A stretch of 64,000 bases of DNA from Papaver somniferum. Its lineage: Eukaryota; Streptophyta; Magnoliopsida; Ranunculales; Papaveraceae. The stretch spans positions 162,828,542 through 162,892,541 of the forward strand of contig NC_039367.1 in assembly GCF_003573695.1 (NCBI RefSeq). The letters are read 5' to 3'. Numbering within the stretch: the stretch's first letter is position 1; each line of letters opens with the position of its first letter. Under the pieces are notes generated by a model that saw only the letters and a program-made list of their open reading frames with translations, searched no databases and was not told where the DNA came from. This document shows, in pieces, positions 57,901-64,000 of this stretch. Made by a program: the position numbers and the translations under genes.

Positions 57901-58911
57901 AATCTCCCACAATTTTTATTTCATTGGAAATAAAAAACTTGCTCAAGTAAGTGAATTTTCACCTGTCACAATCACGTACGTGTGAGCATTTGAAACCCAA
58001 AAATAAGAAAGTATATACTTACATAATTACTTGAAAATCAATTAATATAATACTCCAAGTTTCTCTTAATTGTCAAACTAAGATTCAAAGTTATATAGTT
58101 ATAACATCATATATTTATAACTCTCTATCAAACATTTTATCAAACATATGTGGTTCACTAGTTTGATTGCTAAAAATAATCTTTCTTTTCATTACCAAAA
58201 CAAGCGTATGAAGTACTAGAATCAAAACATGATTTTTAATATAGTTTCTTACATTTCTAATCTCAAGTATCACGTCTACTATTTTGGACAAACATACACA
58301 ACGATTTGAAATCACTACATCTCTCAAAATAAAAACCCAAATTGAAAATTTGAAAATGGGTTTAAAAATAAGTTCGTGATCTACAAGTTTCGTGTAGACA
58401 AGGATTCCAATTTTCTACACAAAGATTAGGAAAAGCGGATTTAATAAGGATTAATTTTCTGCCCGTCAGAATTTTTCAGATACGTTATGTAGTTTTCTAA
58501 AATACTTTTAAAATACTTTCCAGACTCCAAAAATTCTGAAATTTCACATGGATGATTCTCATGATGTCTAATACACCCGGTTAAAATTTCAAGACCCAAT
58601 TGAATTTTGTGTAGGAGATAAAAATAAGACTCTACAGCATGTTAAAAACATTCGTCTAACATCAACAATATTTGTTTATGTCAACTGTTCACAAAGAAAA
58701 AATATTTAACCATGTTATTCCTAGTCCATCAATATTAGACACAAAATTAACTTTAGGTATTAGGTTACCTAAAATCTCAAGCATCATGTTCAATCGTTAA
58801 AGAAAAAATATTCTGGTGCAATTTTATCAAACAAAATAAAACAATGATACTTATCGCGTTTGAGCAATTGTTTTCTTTTGGTATCCATGGCAGAATAAAT
58901 CGTCTTAAAAT
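54918..58911 (-). mobile_element. array internal region 3
   Basis: 3994 bp, near-identical to region 4. Private gcagtgtt near 55002. At 56700-56740 it has A variants (caaagaagaa, ccaaaaaatg) where regions 2 and 4 have G. Confidence 0.8.
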
Positions 58912-59579
58912 TGTTGGAACAATTGCTGAATTATGGCTGCAAAACAATCACAAAAAACAAACAAAACATTTTTATGGCTGAGTCGTGGACTAGGTCGCTT
59001 TCTTTAATGGCCCAAGATTGTGCAAGCAGTTCTTCAATGGCGCGTCGTCTCCAGGATAAAACAGCCGAGATCAATCTCTTACACAATCACTCTTGCACGG
59101 TGAGAGGATGTGAAACTTCTACACTTCATTCTTGCTCAGAAACTCATTTAGAAAAATAAGAGATGTTCACACACTTATTTTTCTTTCTCTAAAATTCATT
59201 TCTTTTGTAAACTCAAGTCATAAAAAAAGGAACAACTCTCTCACTAAAAAAAAGATTTCAACAACTCTCCAAGTTCTTTTTAACACCAAAACATAAAAGA
59301 AAAATCTCTCTCTAATTATTTTTCCAACCAAAAATCTGATTTATAGTCAAGAGTTTCAAAATAATTAAATGTTCATGAAAATGTTATTATGGTTGAGTTA
59401 ACACCATTAAAAACCACAAAATGAAACTGTCAAAGTTATAATGGTGTAGTTAACACCATTAAAACTAAAAATATGAAACGGTCAAATTAATTGAAACAAA
59501 AATTAATTTCTTTCAATTAAGGCTATAAAAAACATATTGATTGGGAATAAATTTATGTTTTGAAAATATATTCCCAACA
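58912..59579 (-). repeat. array LTR 4
   Basis: 668 bp, near-identical to LTR 3. Confidence 0.88.
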
Positions 59580-62500
59580 ATCTCCCACTTATATTTTTAA
59601 AGCATTGAGCAAGAACGTACAGAGTTGTACATAAGCAAAGGTTTCTCGCGATTTGAACCTTTACGTAGTGTTAATAGGCTCTCTTAAAATCTGACCATAG
59701 AGTGAACATAAGTCTTGAACTCTAGGAGCTAAAAAGATTACTCAACACACACGACTATACTAGTGTAAATTCTAAAGCCAGCACATTACGGCCATGCGCT
59801 TGTATCCCAGTTTAATGAGTGATCTAGAGAACTGCCCATATTCTCATAAAAAGAGGCCACACTTTCACATTCATATAGGTGAGTCTATCAAGAGTACTCC
59901 TGAATGTACCCCACTCTAAATAGATATATAAACATCATTAAGACTTTAAAATTTTAAAATTAAAAATTAAACTCAACCTTTACTCGTTTCAGGATATCAT
60001 GTCGTCGGATGAATTCTTCAAAAGTATGATTCTCGCATCTCCATATCATCCATGACTTCGTCTAGTCCCTTTGAACCTATTTCTAGGTTGGGTATCAATC
60101 CTTTCGTCAAAGGACAATTGGAAACTATTTTCAGACATTATATAATCCATTCTCATAATATCAACTCTTATAGTTGTCGTTACATGCATTCTCAATTCTT
60201 ACAATACCCGCGTACTATCACATTGGAGTAATATGTTTCCCTATATTTTAGAAGATCGAATCGCTCCATCGCTTAAAGGATTCAACTGAAAGGATGTCCA
60301 ATCAGCTTCGCAATATCTTTAAAGGATTGCGGTAACCATTTAGATAGGGTATTTTTAGTTATAAGGTGTGTTTGAAACACCTCATAACCTTCTCACAATT
60401 TTACCAATTTTCCATACTAGGATTGGTAAATCCGAATATAACACCCCCACTATAAAAGTAATATATTAAACCCCCACTACACAAAAAATACATATATATA
60501 GTCAATCACGTAGCAAAGAAACATACTGAGCTACCATACTCATGTCTAGTGCTATCAAACACAATCTCAAAAGCATTAGCACTAAACCAAATGAGTGAAA
60601 ACTTATTTACAATCAGGCTATATATATTTATCTCTATTTAAGATTCTATTTTCATTGAAATGAAATAGATCCAAAGAAAGAGAAAATTCATTTGAAAAAC
60701 ATATACCATCTTCACTCAAGTCTTTCATGTCAAATAGTAAACTAAGCATGTTCTCAATTTCATTTTCATCCTATAAGTTAGAATAAAAATTCAACAAATC
60801 ACTTATGCACACAAAACAAAGAGTATTGTGCATTTCACATTCATCAATTCTGAAATCATTCAAACTAATCAAGTAAACAATTTTTTTTTCTTTTAATTGC
60901 TTCAAAGTTGTTTCAGAATATATATATGATGACTTATCTAACTTTGCATTATGTTCTTGTAGAAACTAAAAAGTTTTTCATGTTTGGTCTACGTAGATTC
61001 TCATCTTTAACATACACGAAAGTATATATTTCTACTTATGACTATAACAAAACAAGCATGTAAGTTATTTGACGACATGAATGTAAGAGTCAACAATTTT
61101 CTATTTGCTTTTCTAAAAACAATAGGCTCATAAAAACTTTTTGCCAAAGATTTAATAGTTTGAAGAGCAAAGTTACTCTTTATAAGAAGTTCTCTTTCAA
61201 ATTATAAGCAACAAAATATTCATGACTAAAATTTAGTCCCACTATATATGCTTTCTAGATTTATTCTTAGTGAATTACTTGTTACCTTCATTTTTCTAGT
61301 TCCTCTGATTTAAATCAAAGTTGGTAAATCATAGGGTATGGAACCCCCACTATTTTTTGACTCAAGGAAGAATTTCAAAACAGTATCCAAAGACTCCAAG
61401 AAATGTTAAAAACTAATGAACTAATGATCTAGACCCAAAACGTTTTACACAATATAGAGAATAAAAATTCAAACAATTTTCATGATAATAACATTTTCTA
61501 ATTCACTATTCAATAGATCGTATTTGATATCAAAAAAAGTTACTCTAAGCATGTTTATAAAATTCTCAAATATTTTATTTCATCCGAAAAATATTGCAAG
61601 TTGCGTAAGATTTCAAAGTGTACATGCTTTTATGAGTTAGGTAAGATTACATACATGTTACTCAAAAACTCACCAAGTTTATAAGAAACTATAACATGCT
61701 CTCATTCGTTACTAACTCATTCATTTCATAAAAGCATGACAAAATCTCATATATCTAATATTCAAAATTCAATTCATGTTATGATAAAGTTGTAATATTA
61801 TATTCAAACATTTTATCCATAACATATTATTTGTAGTAGCGCAATGATCAAATTCAACAAATTTCTAATCTCAATATTGTTTATAACAAGATACACGAAA
61901 ACTAGATTCTCGCTCATTTCGAAAGTATGAACATCATTAACAAGATTGTTCTACCCAAAGTAAACTTGAGATCGTACCAATTACGAAAGTCCTAGTGATG
62001 TGAGTGTATCTCAACACCACTTTCTTTCAAACGATTTGGTTCAACTTTTGAACCATAACCTATTAAAACAAATACGGTGTAAAACACCAATATATATCAA
62101 CCTCTCACCTTATACATAGTTCACATTAACTAAGCTTGAAAAGCGTTGTTAATAACATTTGATATCCTTGCAATGCCATGCAAGAATAGCAAATTATATC
62201 ATAATCAATATTATGTTCATTTCTTGTCGAGAGTTGATATTCACATTTGTTTTGACTAGGTTTCTAATTATTTCGGTTTTGGGTTCGTATAAAATTCCAT
62301 CTCATAAGTTCAAAACTTATATGAGTCACATGTTTATTGTCATACACAATAATTCTCAATATCTTGTTTCCCTAAAATTTATTTTAAGATTGAACAATCA
62401 ACTTATTCAGTTTAGAATGTCATTATTTGATCACCGCAATAACTACAAATAGTTCATCAAACATACCTCAATTGCTTTTAAATCTCAATTGGTTATAAAC

Positions 62501-63571
62501 CATTGTCCATTCTTTGCGCACCAACAAAGAAATCAGAAACCTCATTGATCCTCACATCGATTAATCTCCCACAATTTTTATTTCATTGGAAAAAAAAACT
62601 TGCTCAAGTAAGTGAATTTTCACCTGTCACAATCACGTACGTGTGAGCATTTGAAACCCAAAAATAAGAAAGTATATACTTACATAATTACTTGAAAATC
62701 AATTAATATAATACTCCAAGTTTCTCTTAATTGTCAAACTAAGATTCAAAGTTATATAGTTATAACATCATATATTTATAACTCTCTATCAAACATTTTA
62801 TCAAACATATGTGGTTCACTAGTTTGATTGCTAAAAATAATCTTTCTTTTCATTACCAAAACAAGCGTATGAAGTACTAGAATCAAAACATGATTTTTAA
62901 TATAGTTTCTTACATTTCTAATCTCAAGTATCACGTCTACTATTTTGGACAAACATACACAACGATTTGAAATCACTACATCTCTCAAAATAAAAACCCA
63001 TATTGAAAATTTGAAAATGGGTTTAAAAATAAGTTCGTGATCTACAAGTTTCGTGTAGACAAGGATTCCAATTTTCTACACAAAGATTAGGAAAAGCGGA
63101 TTTAATAAGGATTAATTTTCTGCCCGTCAGAATTTTTCAGATACGTTATGTAGTTTTCTAAAATACTTTTAAAATACTTTCCAGACTCCAAAAATTCTGA
63201 AATTTCACATGGATGATTCTCTGATGTCTAATACACCCGGTTAAAATTTCAAGACCCAATTGAATTTTGTGTAGGAGATAAAAATAAGACTCTACAGCAT
63301 GTTAAAAACATTCGTCTAACATCAACAATATTTGTTTATGTCAACTGTTCACAAAGAAAAAATATTTAACCATGTTATTCCTAGTCCATCAATATTAGAC
63401 ACAAAATTAACTTTAGGTATTAGGTTACCTAAAATCTCAAGCATCATGTTCAATCGTTAAAGAAAAAATATTCTGGTGCAATTTTATCAAACAAAATAAA
63501 ACAATGATACTTATCGCGTTTGAGCAATTGTTTTCTTTTGGTATCCATGGCAGAATAAATCGTCTTAAAAT
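59580..63571 (-). mobile_element. array internal region 4
   Basis: 3992 bp. Private variants include aaaagaggcc near 59849, atcatccatg near 60046 and a two-base loss in gattctctgatg near 63217. No coding content recognised. Confidence 0.8.
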
Positions 63572-64000
63572 TGTTGGAACAATTGCTGAATTATGGCTGC
63601 AAAACAATCACAAAAACAAACAAAACATTTTTATGGCTGAGTCGTGGACTAGGTCGCTTTCTTTAATGGCCCAAGATTGTGCAAGCAGTTCTTCAATGGC
63701 GCGTCGTCTCCAGGATAAAACAGCCGAGATCAATCTCTTACACAATCACTCTTGCACGGTGAGAGGATGTGAAACTTCTACACTTCATTCTTGCTCAGAA
63801 ACTCATTTAGAAAAATAAGAGATGTTCACACACTTATTTTTCTTTCTCTAAAATTCATTTCTTTTGTAAACTCAAGTCATAAAAAAAGGAACAACTCTCT
63901 CACTAAAAAAAAGATTTCAACAACTCTCCAAGTTCTTTTTAACACCAAAACATAAAAGAAAAATCTCTCTCTAATTATTTTTCCAACCAAAAATCTGATT
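63572..64000 (-). repeat. array LTR 5 (cut by window end)
   Basis: First 429 bp of a fifth LTR, matching LTR 4 closely, so at least one further internal region or the right flank follows outside the window. Confidence 0.85.

Larger units (their letters stand above)
44981..64000 (-). mobile_element. tandem LTR-retrotransposon array: 5 LTRs, 4 internal regions
   Basis: LTRs start at 44981, 49595, 54250, 58912 and 63572, giving periods of 4614, 4655, 4662 and 4660 bp. Each LTR begins TGTTGGAACAATTG and ends TTCCCAACA, and is shared between neighbouring units (LTR-int-LTR-int...). On the minus strand, AAGTGGGAGAT lies directly before TGTTGGGAATA, the classic polypurine tract plus LTR start of copia-type elements, so the element reads on the minus strand. 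No primer site of the usual methionine type was found next to the other LTR end. The internal regions have no frame longer than about 100 codons and no recognisable gag or pol, so this is a large non-autonomous (LARD-like) element. The array runs past the window end. Confidence 0.88.

Noticed and set aside
44981..64000. Classical satellite DNA
   Set aside because: The unit has LTRs, TG...CA borders and a polypurine tract, so it is a transposon array rather than a simple satellite.

Overview
This window is nuclear DNA of a flowering plant, probably a eudicot. It is AT-rich, with GT-AG exon remnants, a coiled-coil NBS-LRR type resistance gene relic, Ty1/copia and Ty3/gypsy LTR retrotransposons, LINE tails with plant-type zf-RVT domains, and hAT- and MITE-like DNA elements. 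The species cannot be fixed from the sequence. No complete, clearly functional protein-coding gene is present. The window is mostly gene relics and transposable elements.

Layout. (1) Positions 1-25003 hold a large direct tandem duplication with a period of about 12.6 kb. Copy 1 runs from before the window to 12397 and copy 2 is 12398-25003. Each copy carries the last exon of an unrecognised gene (A), about 3.5 kb of featureless AT-rich DNA, exon-like remnants of a second gene (B), a metallophosphoesterase fragment, a CACTA-like end, a LINE 3' tail, a MITE, exon 1 of a DUF3615-like gene (C), and the 5' part of a copia element sitting in intron 1 of gene C. (2) The right breakpoint lies inside the copia element, so copy 1 has only its 5' half. 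Copy 2 runs on into the complete element (22189-28758, 208-bp LTRs), whose reverse transcriptase is itself split by a 1650-bp solo LTR containing a 39-bp minisatellite. (3) 28933-29659 holds exons 2-4 of gene C, with one in-frame stop. (4) 30342-32421 is an NBS-LRR pseudogene that has lost its NB-ARC domain. (5) 32600-39400 is a mosaic of LINE tails, a 492-bp hAT-like element, short tandem repeats and unassigned DNA. (6) 39822-43222 is a triplicated gene leader (gene D) interrupted by a 2.4-kb minus-strand gypsy-derived element with a perfect CTTAA target duplication, followed by a LINE tail. (7) 44981-64000 is a head-to-tail array of an LTR element with no recognised coding content: five LTRs of about 668 bp alternate with four internal regions of about 3.99 kb, and the array runs off the right edge.

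Order of events. The copia element entered gene C. Its coding region decayed, and several breaks are shared by both copies. The 12.6-kb segment was then duplicated, and the two copies gathered private mutations. Counts in the 208-bp LTRs fit this order: the 5' and 3' LTRs differ at 8-10 sites, while the two 5' LTRs differ at 2. The LTR array probably grew by unequal exchange between LTRs. Its leftmost unit differs from the others mainly by small indels, which could be biology or consensus error.
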